DNA of 64,000 nt. Origin: Desulfovibrio sp. JY (GTDB lineage: Bacteria > Desulfobacterota > Desulfovibrionia > Desulfovibrionales > Desulfovibrionaceae). Under the pieces are notes generated by a model. That model made no database searches. It had not been told where the DNA came from and worked only from the letters and a program-made list of their open reading frames with translations. Position numbers and translations under genes: made by a program. The stretch lies in assembly GCA_021730285.1 (NCBI GenBank), contig CP082962.1, positions 1,984,001 through 2,048,000 of the forward strand. Reading direction: 5' to 3'. This document shows positions 26,205 through 37,501 of the stretch, in pieces (position 1 is the stretch's first letter; each line of letters starts with the position of its first letter).

Positions 26205-26750
26205 TTAAAAGGGCTGCGTCGCTCCCTGTGGCAGGGGGACGTCGAAGGTGGAGAGCACGCCGGCGATGAGGCGGTAAAAGCCGCAGAGCACCACGATTTC
26301 AATCAGTCCCTGGCGGGTCAGGGCCGCTTCGAGGACATCCTGGGTCGCCTGGGGGATGCTCGACAGGGTAAGCGCCGCATCGGCGGCATCCAGGGCCGCC
26401 ATCTGCACGGCCGAAAGCTCCGTCGGCCGCCTGCCCTGGCGCACGGCCTCGAGGACCGCTTCGGGGATGCCCGCCTGGCGCGCCACCGGGGCGTGCTTGA
26501 CCCATTCGTAGGCCGCGCCGCATTTGCGGCCCGTCCAGAGGATGACCAGCTCGCGCACCTGCGCCGGCAACACGCTCGGGCCGAACCGGAAATACGTGCC
26601 CAGGTCGGACACGTGGGCGGCCAGGGCCGGGTGGTTGAGCAGCGTGCGGTACATGCCGTCGATGCGGCCGCGGGAAGCCACCATGCGGTCGTAGACCGCC
26701 TGGGCGTCGGACGGCATCGCGTCACGGTCGGGCATGGGAAGCGTGGCCAT
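26205..26750 (-). CDS. Carboxymuconolactone decarboxylase-family protein
   Basis: 181 aa; GGAGG upstream of the ATG at 26750. The AhpD-like/CMD helical fold is seen in VRELVILWTGRKCGAAYEWVKHAPVARQAGI, with one Cys and one His but no CxxC, so not a peroxidase of the AhpD type. Members include gamma-carboxymuconolactone decarboxylases and many uncharacterised oxidoreductase-like proteins. It sits between the exporter and aldehyde dehydrogenase genes, suggesting catabolism or detoxification of one organic compound. Confidence 0.85.
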   Translation of the reverse strand: MATLPMPDRDAMPSDAQAVYDRMVASRGRIDGMYRTLLNHPALAAHVSDLGTYFRFGPSVLPAQVRELVILWTGRKCGAAYEWVKHAPVARQAGIPEAVLEAVRQGRRPTELSAVQMAALDAADAALTLSSIPQATQDVLEAALTRQGLIEIVVLCGFYRLIAGVLSTFDVPLPQGATQPF

Positions 26751-26801
26751 GAGTCCTCCTTGGTGGCGGGACCCTACCCGTTTTGGCCGGGCAAGCCAAG
26801 G

Positions 26802-27548
26802 TCAACGCGCAAAAGCGCTCCAGAACGCCTGGGCGAGGAGGCTCACGCCGGAAAGCCCGAGCACGCCGAGCATCACCCGGGAGAAGGCGCGCTCGCCGAT
26901 GCGGCCGCAACAGGCCATGCCCGCCGCCAGCCCGATCACGAGCGCCGGGGCGGCCACGGCGGTCCGGGTCCAGACTTCCCGATTGAGCAACCCGGCCAGA
27001 TACTGGGCGCTGACCACGCCGATGCCGGCCAGCAGGAAATAGGCGGTGAGCGTGGCCCGCACGCCGTTACGGTCATAGCCCTGGCGCGAGATCCAGGCCA
27101 CGACCGGGGGGCCGTTGACCCCGATGGCCGCGCCCATGCAGCCGGCCGTGAACCCTGCCAGCAAACCGAGCCCCGTGCCGGCCCGGGGACCGGTGTCGCG
27201 CCGGCGCAGGGCGTGGGCCACGAAGGCCAGTACCGCCAGGCCCAACGCTCCCTTGAGGAAGACGTCGGAGACGGAGCGCAGCGCTTGGGCCCCGATGGCC
27301 ATGCCGGGCAGCGAGGCTCCGAGCAGAAGGGCCAGGGCCGGCCAGACGATATGGCCGCGCAGCTTGCCGGTCAGGATGATGTTGAGGGTGACGGCCAGCA
27401 GGCAGCAGACCGGCGTCGCCACGCGCAGGTCCATGACCAGGGCCAGCATGGGCAGGGCGACGAGGGTCGAGCCGAACCCGGCCAGTCCCTGGGTGAAGCC
27501 GCCGCACAGGGCGGCAAGGGCGAGTAGGATGATAATTGACGGTTCCAT
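26802..27548 (-). CDS. TauE/SafE-family membrane exporter
   Basis: 248 aa with about eight hydrophobic helices. The two TauE half-repeat signatures are clear: GGFTQGLAGFGSTLVALPML near residue 16 and AGFTAGCMGAAIGVNGPPVV near 131. Family members export sulfite, sulfoacetate and other organosulfonates or organic anions across the inner membrane. First gene of the operon, divergent from the LysR gene; the neighbours (CMD, ALDH) suggest the substrate is an organic acid or a C-S compound. No direct evidence for the ion. Confidence 0.88.
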   Translation of the reverse strand: MEPSIIILLALAALCGGFTQGLAGFGSTLVALPMLALVMDLRVATPVCCLLAVTLNIILTGKLRGHIVWPALALLLGASLPGMAIGAQALRSVSDVFLKGALGLAVLAFVAHALRRRDTGPRAGTGLGLLAGFTAGCMGAAIGVNGPPVVAWISRQGYDRNGVRATLTAYFLLAGIGVVSAQYLAGLLNREVWTRTAVAAPALVIGLAAGMACCGRIGERAFSRVMLGVLGLSGVSLLAQAFWSAFAR

Positions 27549-27577
27549 GCGGGTGGCGTTCCCGGCGTACAGTCGGG

Positions 27578-27601
27578 ATATCGTTCAAATTTTCAGGATA
27601 T
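27578..27601. promoter_or_regulatory. Possible LysR-type operator
   Basis: ATATC at 27578-27582 and GATAT at 27597-27601 form an interrupted palindrome inside an AT-rich patch of the 121-base gap between the divergent TauE and LysR genes, where LysR regulators usually bind. Position supports it; the spacing is longer than T-N11-A. Confidence 0.35.
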
Positions 27602-27669
27602 TGCAACAACCCTTAATCCTGGGTAAAGGTTGGGGCAAACGATTTCACTCGAACAGGTGTTCGGAAAAT

Positions 27670-28611
27670 ATGAATCTCCTGGATCCCTGGCAGTTACGCA
27701 CCTTTCTGGCCGCCGCCTCGGCCCCGTCCTTTCGGCAGGCGGCTTCGGACATCGCCCTTGCTCCGTCCACGGTCACCATGCAGATACAGGCCCTGGAAGA
27801 GACCCTGGGCGTGCCGCTTTTCCAGCGGGCAGCCGGGCGCATGGTGCTGACCGAGCACGGCCAGCGGCTCGTGGGGCATGCCCGGCGCTGGCTCGAGCTG
27901 GAAGCCGAGATCCGGCGCGGCATCGGTGGCGACGAGACGGCCAGCCCCGAACTGTCGGTGCGGATTTCCGAGAGCCTCGGGCTGGAACTCGTGCCGGCCA
28001 TCCTGCCGCGTTTCCGGCAACGCTTCCCCCATACCCGGCTCATCCTGGCCACCCAATCCCGGCAAGGGCTGGCCAGCGATCTGCGCCAGGGGGGCGTGGA
28101 CCTCGGCATCATCCTGGGCGAGCCGTTCGCCGCCGAGGGCGTGGCCATGGAGGAAATCCACCGGGAGCCGCTGGTCGTGATCGTGCCGCCCCGGTCCGAT
28201 CTGGCCCGGCTCGCGGTGGTGGGCCCGGAGGAACTGGCCGTCCGGGAACTGCTCGTCACGCGCCATATCTGGAGCGTGCGACGGCGCATCGAAAGCGCTT
28301 TGGCCCGGGTCGGCAAGGAGCCTGCGTCGCTGACCGAATGCACCAGCCTGGAAATCGTCAAGCGCTGCGTCGCCGCCGGCCAGGGGGTGGCCCTGGCGCC
28401 GCGTCTGGCCGTGCACCGGGAGTGCGCCGCCGGGCTTTTGGCCGCGTTGCCCTGGGCCGAAGGGACGCTCGAGGTGCCGGTCGTGCTGCTGTGGCAGGCG
28501 GACCGGCCAAGGAGCGAGGTCACGGCGTATTTCGCCCGGGCGGTGCGGGAAACGCTTGAAGAAGGAGGAGAGCCTTCGGGACAGTCGGAGTCCGTTGACG
28601 CGCGCCGTTGA
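27670..28611 (+). CDS. LysR-family transcriptional regulator
   Basis: 313 aa; ATG at 27670. N-terminal winged HTH at ~3-62 (WQLRTFLAAASAPSFRQAASDIALAPSTVTMQIQALEETLGVPLFQR), linker helix to ~90, then the two-lobe effector domain (~92-300) with VRISESLGLELVPAILPRF, DLGIILGEPF and LEIVKRCVAAGQGVAL. Binds DNA as a tetramer and responds to a small molecule. By position it should control the divergent exporter-CMD-dehydrogenase operon. Confidence 0.93.
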   Translation: MNLLDPWQLRTFLAAASAPSFRQAASDIALAPSTVTMQIQALEETLGVPLFQRAAGRMVLTEHGQRLVGHARRWLELEAEIRRGIGGDETASPELSVRISESLGLELVPAILPRFRQRFPHTRLILATQSRQGLASDLRQGGVDLGIILGEPFAAEGVAMEEIHREPLVVIVPPRSDLARLAVVGPEELAVRELLVTRHIWSVRRRIESALARVGKEPASLTECTSLEIVKRCVAAGQGVALAPRLAVHRECAAGLLAALPWAEGTLEVPVVLLWQADRPRSEVTAYFARAVRETLEEGGEPSGQSESVDARR

Positions 28612-28776
28612 TACGGCTTTTCCTTGCGACGGCAACCGGCTAGACTTCGTTTTCCCATCTTCGACGTACGGTTTCCCCGAGGGGAGGACGGTTTGCGGGA
28701 CAGGGTTTTCCCCGCAATGCCCTTCAATCGGTCGGGAATCCGCTGTCGAACGGTTCGAAAACGTCAGGAGGCACCG

Positions 28777-29253
28777 ATGCCACGACTTCGCTTTCTCGCG
28801 CCGCTTGTCGCGGCCTTGCTCCTTGTGCTGGCCGCCCCGGGTTGGGGGCAGACCGACCGCGACCCGTCCCGGGACGTCTTTTTGCAGACCATCGGCATGC
28901 TGGCCGGGCAGGGGCTGGCGCTCGGCCACGACAGTCTGCAAGGCCTCGCCGTCCGCTACGAAAAGCGGCTTTTGCCCCGTGAGGAAACGGTGCGGCGGCT
29001 GGCCGGGGAAGCCCGGTACGCGGATCTGGTCCTGGCCGCCTTCAAGGAACGGCTCATGGGGCGGCTCAATCCCCAGGAGCAAAAGGACCTGTCGCTTTTG
29101 ATCGGCTTTTACGAGGTCCAGCGCCAGGCCATCGAAGCCCTGGCCGTGTACGTGCGCTCCGGCGGCGCGAAAAACCGGCAGCGGTTCGAGGAACTCCAGA
29201 AGCAGGTCGGGGAGGTCATCCGGCGCATCAGCCTGGTCGGCGGGACCCCGTGA
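28777..29253 (+). CDS. Secreted hypothetical protein, helical
   Basis: 158 aa; CAGGAGG RBS at 28765-28771. Signal peptide MPRLRFLAPLVAALLLVLAAPGWG. The mature part is mostly alpha-helical and charged (ESLQ-like HDSLQGLAVRYEKRLL, GFYEVQRQAIEALAVYVRSG, NRQRFEELQKQVGEVIRRI). No family recognised. Likely periplasmic. No obvious link to neighbours. Confidence 0.7.
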   Translation: MPRLRFLAPLVAALLLVLAAPGWGQTDRDPSRDVFLQTIGMLAGQGLALGHDSLQGLAVRYEKRLLPREETVRRLAGEARYADLVLAAFKERLMGRLNPQEQKDLSLLIGFYEVQRQAIEALAVYVRSGGAKNRQRFEELQKQVGEVIRRISLVGGTP

Positions 29254-29395
29254 CGGGCGACTTCTTGCCAATCCCCGGGTGTTGTGCCAAGAAGCAGACG
29301 TCGAAATGCGTTTCGTGCGGCGTCGTCATCCGGGAAGCTTGGGGCCGGGGATTCCCGCCCCCGCGACCGGGCGCGCCACGAACCGAGGAGAGGTT

Positions 29396-29716
29396 ATGAA
29401 AAAAGCTTTGTGTCTGTGCCTGCTCGCCGGCTTCATGCTGGCGGCCGTGGCCGTGGCGCAAAATGCCGAGGCTCGTCCGCCCTGTCCGCCGGGCTACTTT
29501 TGGGACGGTCCGCGCGGCTGCATGCCCCTGCCCTATTACCCGCCGCCGCCGCCGGCGTATTATCCGGCCCCGGTCTACCCGGTCCCGGTCTATCCGGCTC
29601 CGGTCTATCCGGCCTGCCCGCCCGGGACCTTCTGGCGCGCCGGCGCCTGCCGGCCCGCGCCGCGTCCGGCTCCGGGCATCCGCGTCTACCTGCCGCCGGT
29701 CTACATCGGACCTTAG
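29396..29716 (+). CDS. Secreted Tyr/Pro-rich small protein
   Basis: 106 aa; GAGGAGAGG before the ATG. Signal peptide MKKALCLCLLAGFMLAAVAVAQNAEA. The mature sequence is low complexity: PCPPGYFWDGPRGCM, PPPPPAYYPAPVYP, repeated YPAPVYPVPVYPAPVYP and a second CPPGTFWRAGACR unit that mirrors the first. Four cysteines fall in the two CPPG.FW...C units. Probably an extended cell-envelope protein. Not a known family. Confidence 0.7.
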   Translation: MKKALCLCLLAGFMLAAVAVAQNAEARPPCPPGYFWDGPRGCMPLPYYPPPPPAYYPAPVYPVPVYPAPVYPACPPGTFWRAGACRPAPRPAPGIRVYLPPVYIGP

Positions 29717-29737
29717 GAAGAGCGGAGGGAAGAGGGT

Positions 29738-29780
29738 GCGAGAGGGGAAACCCTTTCAAGAAAGGGTTCTCCCCTCTCGC
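29738..29780. terminator. Hairpin repeat (family member 8)
   Basis: GCGAGAGGGGAAACCCTTTC pairs with GAAAGGGTTCTCCCCTCTCGC. Together with its GCTCTCCCCTTCCTAAAGTT flank it is identical to the copy at 49333-49395 and to the reverse complement of 51711-51773. Confidence 0.85.
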
Positions 29781-29819
29781 GCTCTCCCCTTCCTAAAGTT
29801 TCTTCCTTTTTGAAACGTC

Positions 29820-29865
29820 AAGCGCCCCGGAAAGACCTTACAATGGCTGTCTTTCCGGGGCGCTT
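29820..29865. terminator. Convergent-gap hairpin before motB
   Basis: AAGCGCCCCGGAAAGAC (29820-29836) pairs with GTCTTTCCGGGGCGCTT (29849-29865). Long perfect stem between convergent genes, 62 bases after the motB stop; few T residues follow, so termination is inferred. Confidence 0.65.
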
Positions 29866-29927
29866 CCATTGAGGAATTTGGACCACCCCCCTCCCCCGCA
29901 TCCTTTTCTTTCCAGCTCTTCTTACCC

Positions 29928-30722
29928 CTATGGTCCGTCCTGGGAGCGTTCGGCCGGGCGCATGTCGGGGCTGGTGTAGAAAAATTCGATGCGCCGGTTG
30001 CGGGCCTTGTTGGCCGGCGAGGTGGGGGGCACCAGCGGCTGGCTGTCGGCCAGTCCCACGGCCCGAAGGCGCGTCGTGGGGATGCCGGTCGTTTCGGCCA
30101 GGTAGCGTGTGGCGGCGGCGGCCCGGGCGGCGGAGAGCTCCCATTTGGACGGGTAGGGGCCGCCTTTTTCGTCGTCGTCGGCGAAACCGCGCACGGTCAG
30201 GTTGATCTTGTAGTCGCGCAGGATCTTGGCCACGCCGTCGAGGACCTTTCGGGCTGTCGGGGTCAGCTCGGCCGAGCCGGGCTTGAACATGACGCCGTTG
30301 TTGACCTGCATCATCACGCCCGAGGAGTCGTTGGACACGCCGGAATTTTTCCGGACGTTGAGGTCCGAGGTGATGAGTTCCTTGATGAGCAGGGCGATTT
30401 CGTACTTGAGCTTGTTTTCCTGGGACAGTTTGAATTCAGGCGACCCCTTGATGGCGTCGGGGCTGATGAAGGTCGGCACCTTTTCCAGGTTCTGGACTTT
30501 TTCCTTGGAGGGCACGTTCTTGTCCTGGAAAACCAGGGACAGTTCCTGCTTGGTCTTGGGCTTGAGCGACACCACCAGCCACAGGAGCAGGAAAAAGGCC
30601 ATCAGCGCCGTGACGAAGTCGGCGTAGGCCACCTTCCATGATCCGCCGTGGTGCCCGCCGTGCTCGCCCTCGGATTCGCGGTAGATGATGACGGTTTTGC
30701 CCTGGTCGCTATTTTTTGCCAC
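29928..30722 (-). CDS. motB: Flagellar motor stator protein MotB
   Basis: 264 aa. Short cytoplasmic start, one membrane helix VAYADFVTALMAFFLLLWLVV with the proton-channel Asp35, plug/linker region, then an OmpA-type peptidoglycan-binding domain (~150-250): FKPGSAELTPTARKVLDGVA, VRGFADDDEKGG and NRRIEFF. MotA/MotB form the stator that turns proton flow into flagellar torque. Start overlaps the end of motA by 14 bases. Confidence 0.95.
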   Translation of the reverse strand: MAKNSDQGKTVIIYRESEGEHGGHHGGSWKVAYADFVTALMAFFLLLWLVVSLKPKTKQELSLVFQDKNVPSKEKVQNLEKVPTFISPDAIKGSPEFKLSQENKLKYEIALLIKELITSDLNVRKNSGVSNDSSGVMMQVNNGVMFKPGSAELTPTARKVLDGVAKILRDYKINLTVRGFADDDEKGGPYPSKWELSAARAAAATRYLAETTGIPTTRLRAVGLADSQPLVPPTSPANKARNRRIEFFYTSPDMRPAERSQDGP

Positions 30723-31563
30723 GAAGCGCCCCCTCCATGTCCTCCATGGTCGGGCGCACGTCGTCGGGAATGGCCCGGCGGCCCATCTCCACGGAGAGCA
30801 TCGGGGAAAAGCCCGAGTTGAACGCCGCCAGCACGTCCTTGGCCACGAGCAGCATGTGCTGCTGGGCCTTGGCCTGGTACTCCAGGTTGGAGGCCATGGG
30901 GCCGACGAAGCCGTAGCACATGAGGATGCCGAGGAAGGTGCCGACCAGGGCCGCGCCGATGCTGTGGCCGAGGACCTCGGGCGGCTCGTTGATCTTGCCC
31001 ATGGTCAAAACGATGCCGAGCACCGCGGCCACGATGCCGAGTCCCGGCAGCGAGTCGGCCACCCGGGTGACGGCCGAGGGCGCGATCATGGCGTGGTGGT
31101 GCAGGGTGGCGATGTCGGTGCGCATGAGGTCGTCGTAGCGATGGGCGTCGATGCCTTCCGAGAGCAGGGCCTTGATGTTGTCGCAGATGAAGTAGGCCAG
31201 CTGCTTGTTTTTGGCGATGTTGGGGTAGCGGTTGATGGTGGAGGACTGCTCGGGCTTGGAGACGTGGGGCTCGAGCGCCACGATGCCGTCGCGGCGGGCG
31301 ATGTTCATGAGCTCGAAAAGCAGGGTGAGCAGGTCCTGGTAGTCGGCGGCCGAGGCTTCCTTGCCCGAGAACACGTGCAGGATGTGCTTGAAGGTGCCGA
31401 CGACCACGGACTTGGGCGCGGAGATGAGAAAGGAGCCGAGGGCCGCGCCGCCGATGATGAGCAGTTCGATGGGCTGCATGAGCACGCCCATATGGCCGCC
31501 TTCCAGAAGGAAGCCGCCGATGACGCAGCCAAGGACGACAACGATGCCGATGATAACGAACAT
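30709..31563 (-). CDS. motA: Flagellar motor stator protein MotA
   Basis: 284 aa. Four membrane helices in two pairs (1-20, 33-50 and ~172-225), large cytoplasmic loop with FELMNIARRDGIVALEPHV, and the conserved second pair PSAVTRVADSLPGLGIVAAVLGIVLTMG. Inner-membrane proton-conducting stator partner of MotB. Overlaps motB by 14 bases. secA lies 149 bases upstream; the gap contains a CCGGGGAGGGA / TCCCTCCCCGG hairpin (31607-31636) that may separate the units. Confidence 0.95.
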   Translation of the reverse strand: MFVIIGIVVVLGCVIGGFLLEGGHMGVLMQPIELLIIGGAALGSFLISAPKSVVVGTFKHILHVFSGKEASAADYQDLLTLLFELMNIARRDGIVALEPHVSKPEQSSTINRYPNIAKNKQLAYFICDNIKALLSEGIDAHRYDDLMRTDIATLHHHAMIAPSAVTRVADSLPGLGIVAAVLGIVLTMGKINEPPEVLGHSIGAALVGTFLGILMCYGFVGPMASNLEYQAKAQQHMLLVAKDVLAAFNSGFSPMLSVEMGRRAIPDDVRPTMEDMEGALRGKK

Positions 31564-31604
31564 GACCCACCATGTGGACGCGCGTACGGGCCGCCCCGGA
31601 CTGC

Positions 31605-31638
31605 CCGGGGAGGGATGGTCGTTTCCCTCCCCGGCGTG
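31605..31638 (-). terminator. Hairpin between secA and motA
   Basis: CCCGGGGAGGGA pairs with TCCCTCCCCGG around a short ATGGTCGTT loop, in the 149-base gap after secA on the minus strand. No T tract; could be a terminator remnant or a leader structure for motA. Confidence 0.45.
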
Positions 31639-31712
31639 TGAACGCGCTTTTGCCGCCTGGGCCTAGGTGTAGAAAAAACCAGGTCGAGGGGCAAGCGCTC
31701 CGGCGGCGGACG

Positions 31713-34226
<2,514 letters not shown>

Positions 34227-34400
34227 CGAATCGACTCCTTTATGGGGCGGGGCGCGACGGATTTCCGTCCAGGCCCGGCCCGTCGTCCAACGGGTGTTGG
34301 TTGGCGTTTAAGCGAGGGCTCCGGCCGTGGGGCGGCGGCGTGACATCGCGTGCGGGAAGCCGGCCGTTTCCCACCGGGGGGGGCTGGCCGGCGCGGCGCG

Positions 34401-35588
34401 TCAGCCGATGCACTCCAGCCAGTGCCCGACGGTAATTTCCTTGGGGGCGACGCTGCGCAGCTGGGTGACGCAGCCGGCGCAGCCGGTGACGATCTGGTCG
34501 CCCGGGGCCGGATCGTAGACGGCCAGGGCATGGGCCGCCACGGCGTCGGACAGTTCCGGCGAGGTCAGTTTGGTCAGTCCCCCGAAGCCGCAGCACGGGG
34601 TTTCGGATTCCTTAAAGACAATGCGGTCCCCCATGGCCCGGCGCAAAAAGGTGAGGTCCTGGTTGCCGCCGGCCCCGTGGCAGGGGCGGTGGTAGCGCAC
34701 GTGCGCCGGGGCCGCCTCGCCGAGGCGAAAGGACGTGTCGCCCATGAGCTCGGCCAGGGAGACGAGATTTTCGCGCCACAGCCCGATTTCGTCCATGGCC
34801 AGCCCCAGGTCCTTGCGGGCGTAGGCCCGCAGCCCGCAACGGCAGGTGGCGCAGAAAACCACCATCAGCGGCCGGCCGGCCTTGCGCCAGGCCTCGATAT
34901 TCTGCTGCTGCATGGCGGCCTGGGCCTCGGGCGCGCCGGCATGGCCGAGCGTGCAGCCGCAGCAGGTGAACCCGGGATCGGGCAGCACGTCGAGGCCAAG
35001 GCCGGTCAGCAGCCTTTTGGCGGTTTTCTTCCACTGCGGGTTGGCGTGCTCGGCCACGCAACCGGCGAAGATCACGCACTTTTTGCCGGCGTGGGCGGTC
35101 TCGAAGGTCTCAGGGAAAATCCAGGGTTCCGGGGCCTTGCCCGCGCCCATGGCCTCGATGGCGGCCTTGGCCCGGCTGACGGTTTCCACAGGCACCTTGC
35201 CGGGCACGAGCTTGGTCAGGGTCCGGGCCAGCGGCCACATGAGCCCGGCCTGCTCGATCCACAGCTTCCAGAGGAAACCGGCGAAACCCGGGTGCGAGGC
35301 GCGCAGCTCGGCCACCAGATCCGGGCCGCAAAGCCCCAGCGGACAGGCATTTTCGCACTTGCCGCAGGACAGGCAGACCGTGGCCAGGATGTCGGCGGCC
35401 TTTTTGGACAGCTCGGCCCGTCCTTCGGCCACGGCCCGGGCCAGGAAAAATTTGGAACGCGGCGAGAGCTCCTCGCGGCCGGTGGCGATGAAAAGGGGAC
35501 AGGCGGGCAGGCAACGGCCGCACAGGATGCATTCCGGGCGGCGGCCCTGGCCGTGCAGGCAATGGACGGGGGTAAGCTCTTCGGCCAC
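34401..35588 (-). CDS. Iron-sulfur subunit of D-lactate/glycolate oxidase-type complex (GlcF-like)
   Basis: 395 aa. Two ferredoxin-type [4Fe-4S] motifs: CILCGRCLPACP near residue 21 and CLSCGKCENACP near 73. Then two CCG domains of the heterodisulfide reductase/GlcF type: PGFTCCGCTLGHAG and ETPCCGFGGLTKL with their preceding GCVAEHANP and HRPCHGAGG. It passes electrons from the flavin subunit encoded 2 bases upstream to the membrane pool. D-lactate oxidation is the likely role in a sulfate reducer; glycolate is the alternative. Confidence 0.92.
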   Translation of the reverse strand: MAEELTPVHCLHGQGRRPECILCGRCLPACPLFIATGREELSPRSKFFLARAVAEGRAELSKKAADILATVCLSCGKCENACPLGLCGPDLVAELRASHPGFAGFLWKLWIEQAGLMWPLARTLTKLVPGKVPVETVSRAKAAIEAMGAGKAPEPWIFPETFETAHAGKKCVIFAGCVAEHANPQWKKTAKRLLTGLGLDVLPDPGFTCCGCTLGHAGAPEAQAAMQQQNIEAWRKAGRPLMVVFCATCRCGLRAYARKDLGLAMDEIGLWRENLVSLAELMGDTSFRLGEAAPAHVRYHRPCHGAGGNQDLTFLRRAMGDRIVFKESETPCCGFGGLTKLTSPELSDAVAAHALAVYDPAPGDQIVTGCAGCVTQLRSVAPKEITVGHWLECIG

Positions 35589-35590
35589 GA

Positions 35591-36979
35591 TCAGTACGCC
35601 TTTTGGGGATTCATGATGCCGGCCGGGTCGAAGACGGCCTTGACGCGGCGCAATATCCCGCGCTGGCCGTCATCGAGCTGCCGGTCGAGAAAGGGCAGCT
35701 TGGACAAGCCCACCCCGTGTTCGCCGGAGAGCGTGCCCCGCAGTTTCAGGCAGCGCATGAGGATGCGTTCGCGGGCGTTCTGGGCCCGGGCATGCTCGTC
35801 GGGCTTGGCGGCATCGTGCATGATGTTGACGTGGAGGTTGCCGTCGCCCACATGGCCGAAGAGCAGGATGCGCACGCGCTCTTCCTCGCCGATGGTTTTG
35901 ATCGCGGCGGCGGCCTCGCGCAGCTTGCCGCGCGGCACGGTCACGTCGTCGCTGATCTTGTCCGGCGCGGCTTTAAACGACGCCGGGTTGAGCAGCCGGC
36001 GCAACTCCCACAGATTTTCCTCGGCCTCGGGGGTGACGGCCCGCTCGGTCCAGACCGGGCCGGCCGCGGCCGTCGCCCGCTCGATCAGGGCCACGTCGGC
36101 GGCCACGGCCTCGGGCGAGCCGTCCACGCGCACGAAAAGCGCGGCCCCGGCGTCGGCCGGCCAGGGCACGGCGTTTATGGCGGCCACGGCCTTCATGGCC
36201 TCGTGCCCGAGCATTTCCAGCGCCACGGGCAGGATGCCGGCCCGAAAGACGTCGCCGGCGGCGGTAAGCGCCGCGTCGATGCTCGCATAGGCCACGGCCA
36301 GGGTGGCCGTGGCCTGGGGCAGGGGCAACAGTTTGAGCGTCAGCTTGGTGAAAAGCCCAAGCGTCCCTTCCGAGCCCACGAAAAGGCGCGTCAGGTCCAG
36401 GCCGACCACGTTTTTGTGGGTGCGCCCGCCGGTCGTCAGCACCTGCCCGCCGGGCAGCACCGCCTCGATGCCGAGGATGTGGTCGCGGGTCACGCCGTAT
36501 TTGACGGCCCGCATCCCGCCGGCGCAGGTGGCGGCGTTGCCGCCCACGGTGGAAAATTTCACGCTGGCCGGGTCCGGGGCGTAAAAGAGCTTTTGCGGCG
36601 CGATGGCCGCCTGCAGGTCGCCCGTGACCACGCCCGGCTCGACCACGGCCACGAAGTCGTCCGGGTCGATTTCGAGAATGCGGCCCAGGCGCGCCGTGGA
36701 CACCACGATGCCCCCGGCCACCGGCACGCAGTCGCCCACGGTGTTGGTGGCCCGGCCCCGGGGCAGGATGGGGATGCGTTCGGCCTGGGCGAAGGCCAGC
36801 AGTTCCTTCACCTGTTCGAGGCTGTCCGGCCGCACGGCCGCGGCCGGGGGGGCGAAGCGGCGCGAGGCGTCGGTGCCGTACACGAGGGTCTCTTCCGGGG
36901 TGAAAACGGCCGCGTCGCCGGGGAAGACGCGCTCGATGAAGCGCCGGGCCGTCTGGGAAAGCGTGGGATGGGAAGTCAT
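35591..36979 (-). CDS. FAD-binding D-lactate dehydrogenase / glycolate oxidase subunit (GlcD-like)
   Basis: 462 aa. FAD_binding_4 fold: ILPRGRATNTVGD, PGVVTGDLQAAIAPQ, STVGGNAATCAGG and FVGSEGTLGLFTK; the C-terminal oxidase domain ends in LFGHVGDGNLHVNI and SGEHGVGLSKL with the catalytic His residues. Oxidises D-2-hydroxy acids (D-lactate is the main electron donor of many Desulfovibrionaceae). Two bases before the Fe-S subunit, so coupled. Stop lies 10 bases from the start region of motifs for the upstream secreted protein at 36986. Confidence 0.93.
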   Translation of the reverse strand: MTSHPTLSQTARRFIERVFPGDAAVFTPEETLVYGTDASRRFAPPAAAVRPDSLEQVKELLAFAQAERIPILPRGRATNTVGDCVPVAGGIVVSTARLGRILEIDPDDFVAVVEPGVVTGDLQAAIAPQKLFYAPDPASVKFSTVGGNAATCAGGMRAVKYGVTRDHILGIEAVLPGGQVLTTGGRTHKNVVGLDLTRLFVGSEGTLGLFTKLTLKLLPLPQATATLAVAYASIDAALTAAGDVFRAGILPVALEMLGHEAMKAVAAINAVPWPADAGAALFVRVDGSPEAVAADVALIERATAAAGPVWTERAVTPEAEENLWELRRLLNPASFKAAPDKISDDVTVPRGKLREAAAAIKTIGEEERVRILLFGHVGDGNLHVNIMHDAAKPDEHARAQNARERILMRCLKLRGTLSGEHGVGLSKLPFLDRQLDDGQRGILRRVKAVFDPAGIMNPQKAY

Positions 36980-36985
36980 GTGGGC

Positions 36986-37501
36986 TCAATCCGCCTCGGC
37001 GGTCCAGGTCATGGCGTTGATGACGCCCTTGTCGTCGAAGGTAAAGGTCAGTTCGTTGTAGCCGCTCATGTCGGAATAGCGCCAGACGCTGTCCTCCACC
37101 TCTTCGGGCTGGCCGAGCACGGCGGCGAGCTTTTCCCGGGGCGTGCCCAGGCAGATGCCCCGGGCGAAGCAGACCTGGCCGGAGGTGGCGCTGATCTGGT
37201 GGAAAAACTGCCGTGCGCCGCCGTCCATGCTGTAAAGGGATACGGTCAGGCCGTCGTAGGCCAGGGTGATGATTTCATAGGTGGCGTCGTCGTGGGGGCT
37301 GGTAAAGGGCACGGCCTGGCGTTCGCGGGGCGCGCCGAGGCGGCTGGTGACGGCGGCTTCGTTCGGGCCGAACAGGGAAGCCGTCTCGTCGAGAAAGGCG
37401 TCCACGCGTTCGTCGGCATCGGTGGGGCCGGCGGCTGCCGTGGCGGCGCAGCAAAGGCACAGAAAGAGCGCCAACGGCAGGACAGGGCGGATGCATGCCA
37501 T
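36986..37501 (-). CDS. Secreted hypothetical protein
   Basis: 171 aa. Signal peptide MACIRPVLPLALFLCLCCAATAAAG. The rest has features of SmpA/BamE-like or DUF2845-type folds: SLFGPNEAAVTSRLGAPRERQA and ICLGTPREKLAAVLGQPEEVEDSVWRYSD, i.e. two 'xGtpreklaa.LGqP' units, then a beta hairpin ELTFTFDDKGVINAMTW typical of BamE. Likely periplasmic or outer-membrane linked. Only 6 bases before the glcD-like start on the same strand, so cotranscribed with it. Confidence 0.65.
   Translation of the reverse strand: MACIRPVLPLALFLCLCCAATAAAGPTDADERVDAFLDETASLFGPNEAAVTSRLGAPRERQAVPFTSPHDDATYEIITLAYDGLTVSLYSMDGGARQFFHQISATSGQVCFARGICLGTPREKLAAVLGQPEEVEDSVWRYSDMSGYNELTFTFDDKGVINAMTWTAEAD

Noticed and set aside
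29540-29640. Short direct repeats that could suggest CRISPR
   Set aside because: They encode the YPAPV protein repeat in frame; no spacers and no cas genes.
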